Assembly: GCF_002844275.1 (NCBI RefSeq)
Contig: NZ_NXGX01000010.1
Coordinates: 40,597 to 104,596, forward strand
DNA length: 64,000 nt
Origin: Thalassospira lohafexi
Lineage (GTDB): Bacteria > Pseudomonadota > Alphaproteobacteria > Rhodospirillales > Thalassospiraceae
Direction: 5' to 3'
The stretch's first letter is position 1. Each line of letters begins with the position of its first letter. Below, in pieces: positions 34,932-45,102 of this stretch. Below the pieces are notes generated by a model, which saw only the letters and a list, made by a program, of their open reading frames with translations, did no database searches and was not told where the DNA came from. The position numbers were made by a program, and so were the translations under genes.

Positions 34932-36665
34932 TTACCGGGTTTGGCGCCATCGTTGCCCACCGATCTTAAGGTCGGAATAACGCGGCGCAATCACATCAAC
35001 CGCCCCGGCTTCCAAATCGCGTTGCATCTGGGCCCGGTCTCTGTCGTTGGGATCAAGCTGCAAGGTCGCAACCGACACCCATTCACTGTCTTCGGCCGCA
35101 TACCGATAGACCGGGGCGTAATCTTCATCGATGAAAAACACGGCTTCTTCGCGGCCATCGCCATCAAGATCAATCAGTAAAATCGAACACAGGTTCACCC
35201 CGGTATCATCCCGGCAAAACCGGCGATAAAATTCAAGCGGCCCGGTCAGAAGCTCATCGACAAGATCACTGGGCACTTTATGGGTTTCGGGAAAGATCGG
35301 AATGCGATCAGCCGCAATCATATCGCCCCGGTCATTGGGATTGCGGTCACGCAAAGCAGTCAGATCGGGCATGGCATCTGGATAGCTTGCCGTAAATTTG
35401 GCAATGGCCGCGATGCCAGGGTCGCCTAATCGGGTGGCCATAAAGGACAGATCATTCAGCGTGCGGGTTGACAGTTCAGAAGAGGATGCTTCGGCCCCAA
35501 GCTTCTCCGTCAGGCGGGCCTCCTGACTGCGGGCCGACATGGTCACAGGATCAAGCAACGGCAGATGCACGATAAACGCCGTTACCGCCAGACAGATCGC
35601 GATATGGCCAAATGTCGCGCGCAGGGCATTGGGGGCTGATTGGCGACGGCCAAAGGCCGCAACCGATAGCCAAATGGTCGCAAACAGCACAAACAGTGCT
35701 GCCCAAATGCCATAGGTCCGCGACGGTGTAAGGCCGTAATCGGCCACCCGAAGCCAGATGGTATAGATCGCAATCGCGGCAAAAACCGGTGCCATCCACA
35801 AGGTCACCCGAAATATGCGATCACCAATCTTGCCAAACAGGGTCGATGCCTCACCGGCCTGAACCGCCCCGAACAACAAGTAACTAAGCCCCGCGGCGGC
35901 GGCCATCACCGTCCACCACACACCAAAGTCCTGCGCAATCAGGATTTCCCAGCCGCCAAACACGGCAACGGCCAAAAACACCAACAGCCCACAAGCCTGA
36001 ATGGGATAGAGCACACGGAACATCACGCCAATGACTTGTCGCACCGGGATCAAAAGATTGGCTTTTTCCTGCGCAATCAAAACACCCGTCGCAAACGCAA
36101 CCCCCGACAAGGGGGCGCCAATATATCCTTCGGCAATGAAGTCCCAAATCTGATAAAGCCCGACCAGCTCAAGCAGGGCGGTCAGCGCATATAAAAGCGG
36201 CCAAAGAATACCAATCGCCAAAAGCCCGAAGGCCAGCGAAAGCTTGATCGACCAGATTTCCGGCACCAGGGCGGCACGGTCGCGATGGTTTGGCAAAACC
36301 GTTGTTTGCGGGCGGGCCCATATCCGCCAGGCCGCCACCGCAATACCAACCCAAATCGCCTGACAGGCCAAAAGCCCGGTTGTTGGAATATCGGTCACAA
36401 AATCAAACCCGACAAACACCTGAAAGCTTAAAACCTGAAGGGCGGCAAGACCCGCAACGCCAAGGGTAAAAAGCACATCATCGCGCAGGTTGCGCACGCC
36501 AACCGCAAACCAGCTACAAAAGGCAAGGCTTGCGACAAATGTCATCAGACTTGTCAGGGCGTATTCATCCAACGGCGCGTAGCTGCTTAGATACCAGAAC
36601 GCCAATCCATATGCCGCCCCGCTCAGCGGAAACATCCAGTGCCTGTTGTTCATTGATGTACTCAT
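34932..36665 (-). CDS. DUF4153-like polytopic membrane protein
   Basis: About 577 residues with roughly ten to eleven hydrophobic segments over the first 390, then a 190-residue soluble C-terminal domain. The membrane part, with conserved YIGAPLSGVAFATGVLIAQ-type and PSRTYGIWAALFVLF segments, resembles DUF4153 proteins. The soluble part contains CSILLIDLDGDGREEAVFF, an FG-GAP/EF-hand-like Asp-rich turn. I use the ATG at 36665, eight nt after AGG, rather than the one at 36692. Function unknown. It lies downstream of sdhB but behind a strong terminator. Confidence 0.75.
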   Translation of the reverse strand: MSTSMNNRHWMFPLSGAAYGLAFWYLSSYAPLDEYALTSLMTFVASLAFCSWFAVGVRNLRDDVLFTLGVAGLAALQVLSFQVFVGFDFVTDIPTTGLLACQAIWVGIAVAAWRIWARPQTTVLPNHRDRAALVPEIWSIKLSLAFGLLAIGILWPLLYALTALLELVGLYQIWDFIAEGYIGAPLSGVAFATGVLIAQEKANLLIPVRQVIGVMFRVLYPIQACGLLVFLAVAVFGGWEILIAQDFGVWWTVMAAAAGLSYLLFGAVQAGEASTLFGKIGDRIFRVTLWMAPVFAAIAIYTIWLRVADYGLTPSRTYGIWAALFVLFATIWLSVAAFGRRQSAPNALRATFGHIAICLAVTAFIVHLPLLDPVTMSARSQEARLTEKLGAEASSSELSTRTLNDLSFMATRLGDPGIAAIAKFTASYPDAMPDLTALRDRNPNDRGDMIAADRIPIFPETHKVPSDLVDELLTGPLEFYRRFCRDDTGVNLCSILLIDLDGDGREEAVFFIDEDYAPVYRYAAEDSEWVSVATLQLDPNDRDRAQMQRDLEAGAVDVIAPRYSDLKIGGQRWRQTR

Positions 36666-36729
36666 GCTTGTGCCTAGGGTCTGAACCCACATGCGGTCTT
36701 ATCGCCGCGAAGTTTGCATTAGAACAGAA

Positions 36730-36764
36730 AAAGCCGCCAGGATCATCAGATCACTGGCGGCTTT
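36730..36764 (-). terminator. Terminator of the sdhCDAB operon
   Basis: Perfect 11-bp arms AAAGCCGCCAG and CTGGCGGCTTT with a 13-nt loop lie about 47 nt after the sdhB stop. On the minus strand the stem is followed by TTTC, an intrinsic terminator. Confidence 0.9.
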
Positions 36765-36810
36765 AACATGTTGGCGTAAAACGCCTATTTCAGGGCAACC
36801 CGATGCGCAA

Positions 36811-37593
36811 TTAAGCGCGGCGTTCTGCAATCATCTTTTTGATTTCAGTAATCGCAAGCGACGGGTTCAGGCCTTTCGGGCAGGTATTGGTGCAGTTCAT
36901 GATCGTGTGGCAACGATACAGGCGGAACGGATCTTCGAGTGCATCGAGACGTTCACCGGTATATTCGTCACGCGAGTCTGCCAACCAGCGATACGCCTGA
37001 AGCAAAACTGCCGGGCCGAGGAATCGGTCGGAGTTCCACCAATAAGATGGGCACGCGGTCGAACACGAGAAGCACAAAATGCATTCCCACAAACCGTCGA
37101 GCTGCGCACGTTCTTCACGCGACTGCAAACGCTCCCCATCCGGCGGTGTCGGGCTATCGGCCTTAAGCCACGGCTCGATCGAGGCCAACTGCGCATAAGG
37201 CTGCGACAGGTCAGGCACCAAATCCTTCACCACCGGCATATGCGGCAGCGGATAGATTTTGACCTCACCCTTGATGTCATCAATCGGCTTAAGACACGCA
37301 AGCGTGTTGCGGCCATCAATGTTCATCGCGCACGAACCGCAAATGCCTTCACGGCATGAACGTCGGAATGTCAGGGTCGCATCGATCTCGTTTTTAATCT
37401 TGATCAGCGCATCGAGCACCATCGGACCACACTTATCGAGATCAATATCGTAAGTGTCGGTCCGCGGGTTGTCGCCGCTGTCAGGATCAAAACGATAGAT
37501 CTTGAAGCTACGTGTGTTCTTCGCGTCAGCCGGAGCAGAGAACGACTTGCCCTCTTTAACGACCGAATTGGCGGGAAGATTGAATTCTACCAT
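36811..37593 (-). CDS. sdhB: Succinate dehydrogenase iron-sulfur subunit
   Basis: 260 residues. The N-terminal ferredoxin domain carries [21 protein letters not shown] (shown as landmark near residues 80-100) for the 2Fe-2S cluster. The C-terminal domain carries [16 protein letters not shown] and [17 protein letters not shown] for the 4Fe-4S and 3Fe-4S clusters. It transfers electrons from SdhA flavin to ubiquinone in the membrane anchor. Last gene of the operon, 25 nt after sdhA. Confidence 0.97.
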   Translation of the reverse strand: MVEFNLPANSVVKEGKSFSAPADAKNTRSFKIYRFDPDSGDNPRTDTYDIDLDKCGPMVLDALIKIKNEIDATLTFRRSCREGICGSCAMNIDGRNTLACLKPIDDIKGEVKIYPLPHMPVVKDLVPDLSQPYAQLASIEPWLKADSPTPPDGERLQSREERAQLDGLWECILCFSCSTACPSYWWNSDRFLGPAVLLQAYRWLADSRDEYTGERLDALEDPFRLYRCHTIMNCTNTCPKGLNPSLAITEIKKMIAERRA

Positions 37594-37618
37594 CTCTCAA
37601 ATCCTCTCTTGCCGCGCC

Positions 37619-39415
37619 TTAATAGACGCGCTCTTTCGGCTCGATGTATGACACTTCATCAGTCAGGGTGAAGTTGTTAACCGGACGATACGTCAGATCA
37701 ACAGCATACCCCTTGGCGTCATCCACCTTGGCAATGGTGTGCTTCATCCAGACTTCGTCATCACGTTTTGGATAATCTTCGTGGGCATGTGCCCCACGTG
37801 ATTCGTGACGCGCTTCTGCCGAATTCATTGTCGCTGCGGCACAGGTCATCAGGTTCTCAAGTTCGAGAGTCTCGACCAGGTCCGAGTTCCAGATAAGGGA
37901 CCGATCCGAAACGCCAACATCGGGAAGTGTTTTGGCGGTTTCAGACAATTTGTCCTTACCTTCTTTCAGGATTTCAGCCGTCCGGAACACGCCGCAGTTG
38001 CCCTGCATCACGCGCTGCATTTCCAAACGGATATCCGCCGTCGGACGCGAACCTTTTGCCCAGCGCAGACGATCAAAACGGGCAATCGCTTCGTCGCCGT
38101 CGGTGGTTTTAAGTTCCTTGAACGATGATTTCGGATCAACCACTTCGGCGGCATGCATGCCACATGCACGGCCAAACACCACCAGATCAAGCAGCGAGTT
38201 GGTACCCAAACGGTTTGCACCATGGACCGACACACAGGCGGCTTCGCCTGCGGCCATCAGACCCTTAACAATTGCGTTGGGGTCTTTGACGGTCGGGCGC
38301 AGAACTTCGCCCTTATAGTTGGTCGGAATGCCGCCCATGTTGTAATGGACCGTCGGAAGAACCGGGATCGGCTCCTTGGTCGCATCAACACCGGCAAAGA
38401 TTTTTGCGGTTTCGGTAATGCCCGGCAGACGTTCCCACAGCACTTCCGAACCAAGATGTTCAAGATGCAGGTGGATATATTCGCCGTGCTCGCCAACACC
38501 ACGACCATCGCGGATTTCCTGTGACATGCCACGCGACACAACGTCACGCGATGCAAGGTCCTTCACAGTCGGCGCATAACGTTCCATGAAACGTTCGCCT
38601 TCGGAGTTGGTCAGATACCCGCCTTCGCCGCGCGCACCCTCAGTGATCAGGCAACCCGAACCGTAAATGCCGGTCGGGTGGAACTGAACAAATTCCATGT
38701 CCTGCAAACCAAGGCCTGCACGTGCGACCATGCCATGACCGTCACCGGTGCATGTATGGGCCGAGGTGCAGCTAAAGAATGCACGGCCATAACCGCCCGA
38801 TGCCAGAATGACCATCTTGGCATTGAAACGGTGCATTTCACCGCTATCAAGGTCCCAGGCCACCAAACCGCGGCACGTGCCGTCATCATCCATGATCAGA
38901 TCAAGGGCGATATATTCGACAAAGAACTCGGCTTTGTGCTTCAGGCACTGTTGATACAGGGTATGGAGCATCGCGTGACCGGTACGGTCAGCCGCGGCAC
39001 AGGCCCGTTCAACCGGCGCCTTACCGTGATCACGGGTGTGACCACCGAACGGGCGCTGATAGATTTTGCCATCTTCGGTACGCGAAAACGGCATGCCGTA
39101 ATGTTCAAGTTCATGAACAGCCGGCACCGCATTGCGGCACATATATTCGATCGCGTCCTGATCGCCCAGCCAGTCTGACCCCTTTACGGTGTCATACATA
39201 TGCCACTGCCAGTGATCTTCGGACATGTTGCCAAGCGACGCACCAATGCCACCCTGTGCCGCAACAGTGTGCGAACGGGTCGGGAAGACCTTGGTGATAC
39301 ATGCGGTTTTAAGCCCGGCCTCAACCGTACCCAGCGTCGCGCGAAGTCCCGCGCCGCCCGCACCCATAACAACAACGTCGTAGTTATGGTCGATGATTTT
39401 ATAAGATTCACTCAT
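37619..39415 (-). CDS. sdhA: Succinate dehydrogenase flavoprotein subunit
   Basis: 598 residues from the ATG at 39415 ([20 protein letters not shown]), which lies four nt after the sdhD stop. The frame extends 17 codons upstream into sdhD, but that extension is not plausible. Key features are the FAD-binding [12 protein letters not shown] (about residue 17), the covalent FAD histidine in [11 protein letters not shown] (about 46) and the active-site [21 protein letters not shown] region (landmark about 245-265). It oxidises succinate to fumarate in the TCA cycle. Confidence 0.97.
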   Translation of the reverse strand: MSESYKIIDHNYDVVVMGAGGAGLRATLGTVEAGLKTACITKVFPTRSHTVAAQGGIGASLGNMSEDHWQWHMYDTVKGSDWLGDQDAIEYMCRNAVPAVHELEHYGMPFSRTEDGKIYQRPFGGHTRDHGKAPVERACAAADRTGHAMLHTLYQQCLKHKAEFFVEYIALDLIMDDDGTCRGLVAWDLDSGEMHRFNAKMVILASGGYGRAFFSCTSAHTCTGDGHGMVARAGLGLQDMEFVQFHPTGIYGSGCLITEGARGEGGYLTNSEGERFMERYAPTVKDLASRDVVSRGMSQEIRDGRGVGEHGEYIHLHLEHLGSEVLWERLPGITETAKIFAGVDATKEPIPVLPTVHYNMGGIPTNYKGEVLRPTVKDPNAIVKGLMAAGEAACVSVHGANRLGTNSLLDLVVFGRACGMHAAEVVDPKSSFKELKTTDGDEAIARFDRLRWAKGSRPTADIRLEMQRVMQGNCGVFRTAEILKEGKDKLSETAKTLPDVGVSDRSLIWNSDLVETLELENLMTCAAATMNSAEARHESRGAHAHEDYPKRDDEVWMKHTIAKVDDAKGYAVDLTYRPVNNFTLTDEVSYIEPKERVY

Positions 39416-39419
39416 TGGC

Positions 39420-39803
39420 TCAGGCTCCGGCAAAAACGATACGCAAGACCGATACAATGGCAGCAACGGACAGGAACGCCGCCACAGCCTTGATCAGCAT
39501 CAACGAAATCATTTCTGCTTTACGGTTATGCACATAATCTTCGATCACAACTTGCAGGCCGTGCGTGGTGTGCACAGCAACGCTGACAATCATCAGGATC
39601 ATCATCGTCGAATGGAAGTACGAGCTCAACCACGCATGGACCGCGTCATAGTTGGCTGTATGTCCGGCAAGAATCGAAATTATGAACCAGATGCCGAGCG
39701 GAAGGTTCGCCATAGCTGTAACGCGCTGGGTCCACCAGTGCGATGCGCCACTTTTGGCAGAACCAAGACCGCGCACACGGCCAAGATCGGATTGCATCTT
39801 CAT
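39420..39803 (-). CDS. sdhD: Succinate dehydrogenase membrane anchor SdhD
   Basis: 127 residues with three hydrophobic helices. Landmarks are [21 protein letters not shown] in part, with the ubiquinone-site serine and arginine, and [16 protein letters not shown] near residue 85, where the histidine probably ligates heme b together with SdhC. It lies 27 nt after sdhC and four nt before sdhA. Confidence 0.94.
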   Translation of the reverse strand: MKMQSDLGRVRGLGSAKSGASHWWTQRVTAMANLPLGIWFIISILAGHTANYDAVHAWLSSYFHSTMMILMIVSVAVHTTHGLQVVIEDYVHNRKAEMISLMLIKAVAAFLSVAAIVSVLRIVFAGA

Positions 39804-39830
39804 GACAAGTTTGTCCCCTCTTGCCCGGCC

Positions 39831-40211
39831 TTAGGCCAGACCGATGATCCAGGTGATAATGGTCAGCACAACTGCCGCGCCAAGGACGATGGGGTTGCTT
39901 TTTGCGGCACCCTCATTCGACAGGCCGCGACCAGTGTCCCAGACAAGATGCCGGACACCGTTGCAAGCGTGGAAATAAAATGCCACCGTCCAACCGAACA
40001 GCAACAAAAGACCAAACCACGAGGTGAAAAATGCCTGATAGCCTTCAAAGGCATCACGGCCAGCGCCGGCACCAATCAGCCAGGACGCTAAAAATACGAA
40101 ACCAACGGCAAGGCCGACACCCATCACGCGGAAAGTAATGGACATCACTGCTGCCATCGGAAGCCGGTACACCTGTAAATGCGGAGACAGCGGCCGATTG
40201 GCTTTGCTCAT
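39831..40211 (-). CDS. sdhC: Succinate dehydrogenase cytochrome b556 subunit SdhC
   Basis: 126 residues from the ATG at 40211 (MSKANRPLSPHLQVYRLP), the usual beginning for alphaproteobacterial SdhC; the frame extends seven codons further upstream. It has three membrane helices, with the heme-ligand segment FHACNGVRHLVWDTGRGLS near residues 80-98. First gene of sdhC-sdhD-sdhA-sdhB. Confidence 0.95.
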   Translation of the reverse strand: MSKANRPLSPHLQVYRLPMAAVMSITFRVMGVGLAVGFVFLASWLIGAGAGRDAFEGYQAFFTSWFGLLLLFGWTVAFYFHACNGVRHLVWDTGRGLSNEGAAKSNPIVLGAAVVLTIITWIIGLA

Positions 40212-40551
40212 AACGGAATTGCCTCTTCTCAAAGTAGCTGGCGGGAAAGCAGGGTTTATTTACCCATGCGAGCCGTTTGAGTCAATCTGAACCCCTCTGT
40301 AAACCAAAGAAATCAGTGATCAAATCGGGTTTTAGCTTCCGTTTAACTACGTAGGTTGACCTCTCAGACACCGTAAACGACCCGCGGGAAGGGCCCAAAG
40401 TAAGACTCGGCGTCAAACTCCTGAAGTGCATACGGCATAACGTGGACTTAGCAATTGCACAATTAGACCTTCTTACGCAAGACAACAGCAATGCGATCAA
40501 TGGCTAATAATGGCTAATATTCGTCAAAGATGAGGATGAATGTGCTGGCAA
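40212..40551. other. Upstream region of the sdh operon
   Basis: 340 nt between sdhC and the end of the endonuclease-fold gene. It must carry the sdh promoter, but no clear minus-35/minus-10 pair stands out. It contains a perfect tandem 10-bp repeat (AATGGCTAAT twice at 40499-40518) close to the end of the neighbouring gene. I see no RNA gene. Confidence 0.5.
40499..40518. repeat. Tandem 10-bp direct repeat
   Basis: AATGGCTAAT occurs twice without a gap, about 35 nt beyond the stop of the gene at 40552. It may be a slippage product or a pair of half-sites on the same helix face. No function can be assigned. Confidence 0.5.
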
Positions 40552-41697
40552 TCAACCGCCGGCAAGCACCGCATTGAGATAATCTTTGGAAAAATCGGTC
40601 TGAATTTCGCACCAGAGAAGTTTATGGTCCGACATTTGATGCTTGCGATAATATCGCCGATAATAATTTTCCTTCTGATCGCGGGTGCGCAAATTGCCGT
40701 CACTGTTGCGATCAAACACCGTCCCCCAGACGTGATCAAGGTAATGGTCGCTGTCCTCGTTGCGATAAATCACATCAAACATGCTAAATACGCCCGATCG
40801 CAGCAAGCTGAACCGGTCATCGGCCAACCGGAACGCAATCTGATCATAATGATGCTTTCCCGACAGGCTGGTCGGGGCGTTCTTGATCGCCTCGGGGATG
40901 ACAAACCCCGCACCTTCAAGCGCCTGCATGGTGTGATGTTCGGGCGACACAATGTTGAAATCGCCCAGCAGGACAAAATTGGCGGCCTTGCCCTGCACCT
41001 TCTGTTCCTTGCTTTGACGTGCGGCAAGAAAATCGGCTATGCGGCGTATTTCTTCACGCCGATGCGCCATTTCCGGACTGGTTTCAGATGCATTGCCATA
41101 AAAGATATGCACCGTACACAGCTTGAATTTGAACCAGCCGGACTGAAAGGCCACGGAAAAAGGCGTTCGGGCAAACTGCACACCGTCCGCGTGGTCATCG
41201 TCTCGACCGACGGCAGCATCACCGGCATCACTGGCGCGCCCCGGCTCGACGATCTTCTGCCCGGTCGGCAGGACAATTTCACCGGCCTCCCGGCGAAACC
41301 ACACCTTGGATTTCCGAAAGGCAAAGGCAAGCCGTTCGCTATTGCCTTTGCTGCCTTCGGTGGTGTCGGTGACGATATAGTCCCAGCCACTGCCCAAATG
41401 ATCGCGAAACAGCGTTTCAAGGGCCGCAAGGTTTTCATTTACTTCCTGGATCGCCACCAGATCGAAATGATCGATGATTTCGGCGATATACATCATCGAC
41501 TCGGCCTCACGGGTATAAGCCCCGCCATTGCCAAAATGCATCAGGTTCCATGACGCCAGACGCAGGCTTTGTGTCTCGGCCTCCGCCCCGGCAAGAATGT
41601 CTGATTTCAAACGCTCCTTAAGCCGCAAAAGCGCACTGGCGACAAACCGACGATGGATCGGGTTTTCAATATCGCGGATGGGTTTGACATTGGTCAC
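40552..41697 (-). CDS. Endonuclease/exonuclease/phosphatase-fold protein
   Basis: About 381 residues of the EEP superfamily (DNase I-like, metal-dependent phosphodiesterase). Landmarks are SLRLASWNLMHFGNGG (metal Asn near residue 47), AIQEVNENLAALETLF (catalytic Glu), VLLGDFNIVSPEHHTM (DxN) and the final SDHKLLWCEI (SDH). The start is the GTG at 41697 with GAGGG about six nt upstream; a TTG at 41715 is possible. No signal peptide, so cytoplasmic. The substrate (DNA, RNA or a small phosphodiester) is not determinable. Single-gene unit. Confidence 0.88.
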   Translation of the reverse strand: MTNVKPIRDIENPIHRRFVASALLRLKERLKSDILAGAEAETQSLRLASWNLMHFGNGGAYTREAESMMYIAEIIDHFDLVAIQEVNENLAALETLFRDHLGSGWDYIVTDTTEGSKGNSERLAFAFRKSKVWFRREAGEIVLPTGQKIVEPGRASDAGDAAVGRDDDHADGVQFARTPFSVAFQSGWFKFKLCTVHIFYGNASETSPEMAHRREEIRRIADFLAARQSKEQKVQGKAANFVLLGDFNIVSPEHHTMQALEGAGFVIPEAIKNAPTSLSGKHHYDQIAFRLADDRFSLLRSGVFSMFDVIYRNEDSDHYLDHVWGTVFDRNSDGNLRTRDQKENYYRRYYRKHQMSDHKLLWCEIQTDFSKDYLNAVLAGG

Positions 41698-41816
41698 GGC
41701 ACCCTCACACTGCAATTTATGGTGAATGCGTCATTCTACGTAATTCAACCATAAATTAAAGTTACAATTTCAAAAGCAACCAAAACGATCATGCCCATAA
41801 GAAATCAGGCACGGCG

Positions 41817-42866
41817 TTAGCGTGGGATCAGAACCGTGTAATCAAAGTCCAAAAGAACATCGGCGTGATATTTTCCGTCCTCCGTCCGCAACGGAAAATC
41901 GCTTTCCCGGCGATCTCGCACCGCCACAAGCCGCAAACGAAGCGCGCCAAGATCACGCCGACCGGGCAGTTCAAATTTGTCCAGAACTTCTGACCAGGCA
42001 AAAACCGTATCCCCGGCAAAGGCCGGATTGGCATGTGCCCCGGCATTGATTGCGGCAATTTTAAACGCATTGCCCAGCCCGTTAAACGACAGGGCGCGGG
42101 CCAGCGATATGACATGCCCGCCATAAATAAGCCGCTTGCCAAACCGTCCGGCACTGGCGGCCACCTGATCAAAATGGACCTTGGCGGTATTTTGATACAG
42201 CCGGGTTGCGATCTGATGTTCGGCTTCTTCAAGGGTCATGCCATCAATATGGTCGATCTTTTCCCCGACATAATAGTCATCCCAAAGATCGGGCGATCCT
42301 GAAAGTTCGGTATCATAATCAGACGCATCCAACCCAATGGGCACCTGAAGCGCCTCGGGGGAGACAACCGTTGGCAGTTCGGGCAAAACCGTTTCGGGGG
42401 CTGGGGCGGATTGGTCTTTTTTGACCACCATCACCCAGCGATTGTAATCAAGCACCATCTCGCCGCGCTGATTGCGCCCGACAGTATTGACGTAAACAAC
42501 CCCGGTTTTGCCGTTTGAATTTTGCTTGAGCCCCGTCACGGTCGAGACCGAACTTACCGTATCACCGGGATAGACCGGAACGCCAAAAACACCCCCGGCA
42601 TAGCCAAGGTTGGCCACCGCATTTAGCGACACATCGGGTACCGTTTTGCCAAACACCATGTGAAACGCCAAAAGATCATCGACGGGGGCGGATTTAAACC
42701 CGATCCGATGGGCATAAACGTCTGACGATTGCACGGCAAAACGCGGACCATACAGCCCGGTATAAAGGGCGACATCGCCCGATGTGATGGTGCGCGGCGT
42801 CGCGTGGCGGATTTCCTGCCCGATGCGGAAATCCTCAAAATAGTTCCCCGGATTGGTCTTTGACAT
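41817..42866 (-). CDS. MaoC-family double hot-dog hydratase (mesaconyl-CoA hydratase-like)
   Basis: 349 residues with two MaoC-like hot-dog domains. The N-terminal one has FEDFRIGQEIRHATPRTITSGD, the motif with which beta-methylmalyl-CoA dehydratase/mesaconyl-CoA hydratase proteins begin. The C-terminal one has the hydratase motif HFDQVAASAGRFGKRLIYGG with a GH dyad following. AGGGAGG precedes the ATG. In the ethylmalonyl-CoA pathway this enzyme interconverts mesaconyl-CoA and beta-methylmalyl-CoA. The next gene upstream encodes a malyl-CoA lyase-type protein, which supports the assignment. Confidence 0.85.
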   Translation of the reverse strand: MSKTNPGNYFEDFRIGQEIRHATPRTITSGDVALYTGLYGPRFAVQSSDVYAHRIGFKSAPVDDLLAFHMVFGKTVPDVSLNAVANLGYAGGVFGVPVYPGDTVSSVSTVTGLKQNSNGKTGVVYVNTVGRNQRGEMVLDYNRWVMVVKKDQSAPAPETVLPELPTVVSPEALQVPIGLDASDYDTELSGSPDLWDDYYVGEKIDHIDGMTLEEAEHQIATRLYQNTAKVHFDQVAASAGRFGKRLIYGGHVISLARALSFNGLGNAFKIAAINAGAHANPAFAGDTVFAWSEVLDKFELPGRRDLGALRLRLVAVRDRRESDFPLRTEDGKYHADVLLDFDYTVLIPR

Positions 42867-42959
42867 TCGATGGCCTCCCTAAAGGCAAAACTCTGCAAAC
42901 GTCCGGTTCAGTCGGATTTTATGTCTCTCTTATCCGAACCGGTGTCATCGGTTGGCTGT

Positions 42960-43838
42960 TCAGGCCCCGTCCATTTCGCCGATCAAGTCGGCCATGGTCA
43001 CCAGTTTCTGGGCTGACACCACATGCAGGTTTTCAATCAGCTTGCCATCCACAACGACAACGCCCTTGCCCTCGGACGCGGCCTGTTCAAAGGCCGCAAT
43101 GATCTTACGCGCCCAGGCAACATCCGCCTCACTTGGTGCAAAGGCGGTATTGGCCGCGCCAATTGTTTTGGGATGAATAAGGGTTTTACCGTCAAAGCCC
43201 ATCTCGCGGCCCTGCTGGCAGGATGCGGCAAATCCATCGTCATCGGACAGATCAAGATGCACCCCGTCCAAAATCGCCAAACCAAAGGCCCGCGCCGCCA
43301 AAATGCACAGACCAAGGCTTGTGATCATCGGCAAACGATCCGGGGTATGGGCGCAATTGAGGTCCTTCGCCAAATCTGACGTCCCCATGACAAACCCGCC
43401 AAGCTTGGGATGGGCACCGGCGATTTCCTTGGCACCCAGCATCGCAAGCGGCGTTTCCATCATGCACCAGATGCGCATGTCCTCATGCGCGCCTTCGGCC
43501 GCCATGATGTTTGCCACCTGACGCACGGTATCGGCACTTTCGACCTTGGGCAGCAAAATCGCATCGGCCGAGGTTTTTGCCGCTGCGACAATGTCGGCAT
43601 AGCCCCACGGGGTATTGAGCCCATTGGTCCGGATCTGAATTTCACGCTTGCCATACCCGCCCTCGGCCAAGGCCGAGACAATCTGATCGCGTGCGCTATC
43701 CTTGGCATCGGGCGCAACCGCGTCTTCCAGATCAAGGATCAACCCATCAGCGGGCAGGCTCCGACCCTTTTCCAGCGCGCGGGCGTTGGATCCCGGCATA
43801 TACAAAACAGACCGGCGCGGACGTGGGGCAGCAGCCAT
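42960..43838 (-). CDS. Malyl-CoA lyase / (3S)-malyl-CoA thioesterase-like CitE-family enzyme
   Basis: 292 residues, CitE-like TIM barrel. Landmarks are RRSVLYMPGSNARALEKG, the acidic metal-site strand GLILDLEDAV (about residue 33), LLPKVESADTV and the C-terminal MGFDGKTLIHPKTI followed by VVVDGKLIENLHV. The length and tail fit the Mcl2 type (malyl-CoA thioesterase) as well as Mcl1 lyase, so the exact activity is open. With the downstream hydratase-like gene it forms a two-gene unit for C4/C5 acyl-CoA conversion with glyoxylate. Confidence 0.85.
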   Translation of the reverse strand: MAAAPRPRRSVLYMPGSNARALEKGRSLPADGLILDLEDAVAPDAKDSARDQIVSALAEGGYGKREIQIRTNGLNTPWGYADIVAAAKTSADAILLPKVESADTVRQVANIMAAEGAHEDMRIWCMMETPLAMLGAKEIAGAHPKLGGFVMGTSDLAKDLNCAHTPDRLPMITSLGLCILAARAFGLAILDGVHLDLSDDDGFAASCQQGREMGFDGKTLIHPKTIGAANTAFAPSEADVAWARKIIAAFEQAASEGKGVVVVDGKLIENLHVVSAQKLVTMADLIGEMDGA

Positions 43839-43951
43839 CAGACATCTCCCGTTTGATAATATTTGTTCAAAATTGACGTTTTATTTTTACGAAAATTACC
43901 CAAACTTGTTTTGCACCGCAAGTCACTTTTTGCACTGCGGCATGAAAAACC

Positions 43952-44890
43952 CTAGAAAACCAGCCCCGCATTAAGGTGATCTGTTAACTGACCCCCAAGT
44001 TTGGCAAGGCTTCCGTCCTCATCAGGTTGCAACACAATCACACTGGCACTGCGCCCCGCGACAAGGCGGATGTCGTCTGGTACATCGTCAATCGCAATAC
44101 GGACCGGAACACGCTGGGCCAGACGCACCCAGCTAAAGGTTGGCTTGATGACGGCCAAACCGGCCGAGCTGCCCGACCGTTCGCTGTCCTGAATGCCGCC
44201 CGCGATGCTGACGACATGCCCGAACAGGGATCGGTCCTCACCCATCAGGCGGATTTCGACCGGATCGTTAATCGCGATGCGCGGCAGTTTGTTTTCCTCA
44301 AAATACCCCGCGACATAGAACGACGTACTGTCGACAAGGGCGGCCACTGCCGACCCGGCACCAACATAATTGCCCGGACGCAGCGAAAAGTTGGTCACGA
44401 TACCATCGACCGAGGCGACAACACGGGTCCGCTCAAGGTTCAGGCGCGCCAGATCAAGATCGGCCTGTGCCAATTCCATCGCCGCCTGCGCGGTTTGAAG
44501 GGTGGTCGTCACCTGTTCCTTTTTCTGGCGCGATACAACGTCGCTGTTAAGCCCTTTGTAGCGTTTGACTTCACGCGCGGCCTGATCGCGTGCAGCCACG
44601 GCACTTGAAAGTTTGGCCTGTGCCTGATCAACCGCAACCTGATAGCGCGCCGGATCAAGGGTGAACAAAAGATCACCCGCCTTGACGATCTGGTTGTCCT
44701 GAACGTTCACATCGCGCACCAGCCCGGCGATATCCGGGGCCACCGACACCACATCGGCACTGATGCGCCCATCGCGGGTCCAGGGTTCGTTCATGTAATA
44801 ATCATAAAGATGGACGCCACCGGCAACCGCCGCCCCCACCAGAACAAGCGTGAAACCAACACGCGCGATTTTTGCAAACAAGGATTTCAT
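43952..44890 (-). CDS. aaeA: HlyD-family periplasmic adaptor (AaeA-like)
   Basis: 312 residues. The N-terminal membrane anchor is at about residues 8-28, then RDGRISADVVSVAPDIAGLV, the typical start of AaeA/EmrA-type lipoyl half, an alpha-hairpin with AQAKLSSAVAARDQAAREVKR, and a beta-barrel. The start at 44890 has AGGTGAT upstream; a longer frame to 45034 overlaps aaeX and is rejected. It links the FUSC-type inner-membrane pump to the periplasm, probably for aromatic carboxylic acid efflux as in Escherichia AaeAB. Confidence 0.88.
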   Translation of the reverse strand: MKSLFAKIARVGFTLVLVGAAVAGGVHLYDYYMNEPWTRDGRISADVVSVAPDIAGLVRDVNVQDNQIVKAGDLLFTLDPARYQVAVDQAQAKLSSAVAARDQAAREVKRYKGLNSDVVSRQKKEQVTTTLQTAQAAMELAQADLDLARLNLERTRVVASVDGIVTNFSLRPGNYVGAGSAVAALVDSTSFYVAGYFEENKLPRIAINDPVEIRLMGEDRSLFGHVVSIAGGIQDSERSGSSAGLAVIKPTFSWVRLAQRVPVRIAIDDVPDDIRLVAGRSASVIVLQPDEDGSLAKLGGQLTDHLNAGLVF

Positions 44891-44898
44891 AACATCAC

Positions 44899-45102
44899 CT
44901 ATTGAATAAACAGGGCCGAAAGCCCGGTCAGGATCAGGACATAAAGGGCCAGGTCTGTCAGGGCGGGGTGCACGGTTATCTTGTAAAAACCGATCCGCGC
45001 CAGACCAGCATGGGCGATTTTCAAACATCCCCATGCCGCCAGTGCCATCACCAGAAAGGCCGGTACAAACAGGCCATAAAGATTAAGGGTCGGATTGATC
45101 AT
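44899..45102 (-). CDS. aaeX: DUF1656 small membrane protein (AaeX-like)
   Basis: 67 residues with two hydrophobic helices at about 8-27 and 47-66. NPTLNLYGLFVPAFLVM at the N-terminus and the short length fit DUF1656/AaeX. Its ATG overlaps the aaeB stop by four bases and its stop is eight nt before aaeA, exactly the position of AaeX between efflux partners. Function is unknown beyond association with this pump. Confidence 0.88.
   Translation of the reverse strand: MINPTLNLYGLFVPAFLVMALAAWGCLKIAHAGLARIGFYKITVHPALTDLALYVLILTGLSALFIQ

Noticed and set aside
44891..45034. 48-codon upstream extension of aaeA
   Set aside because: It would overlap most of aaeX; the ribosome site and the membrane-anchor pattern fit the ATG at 44890.
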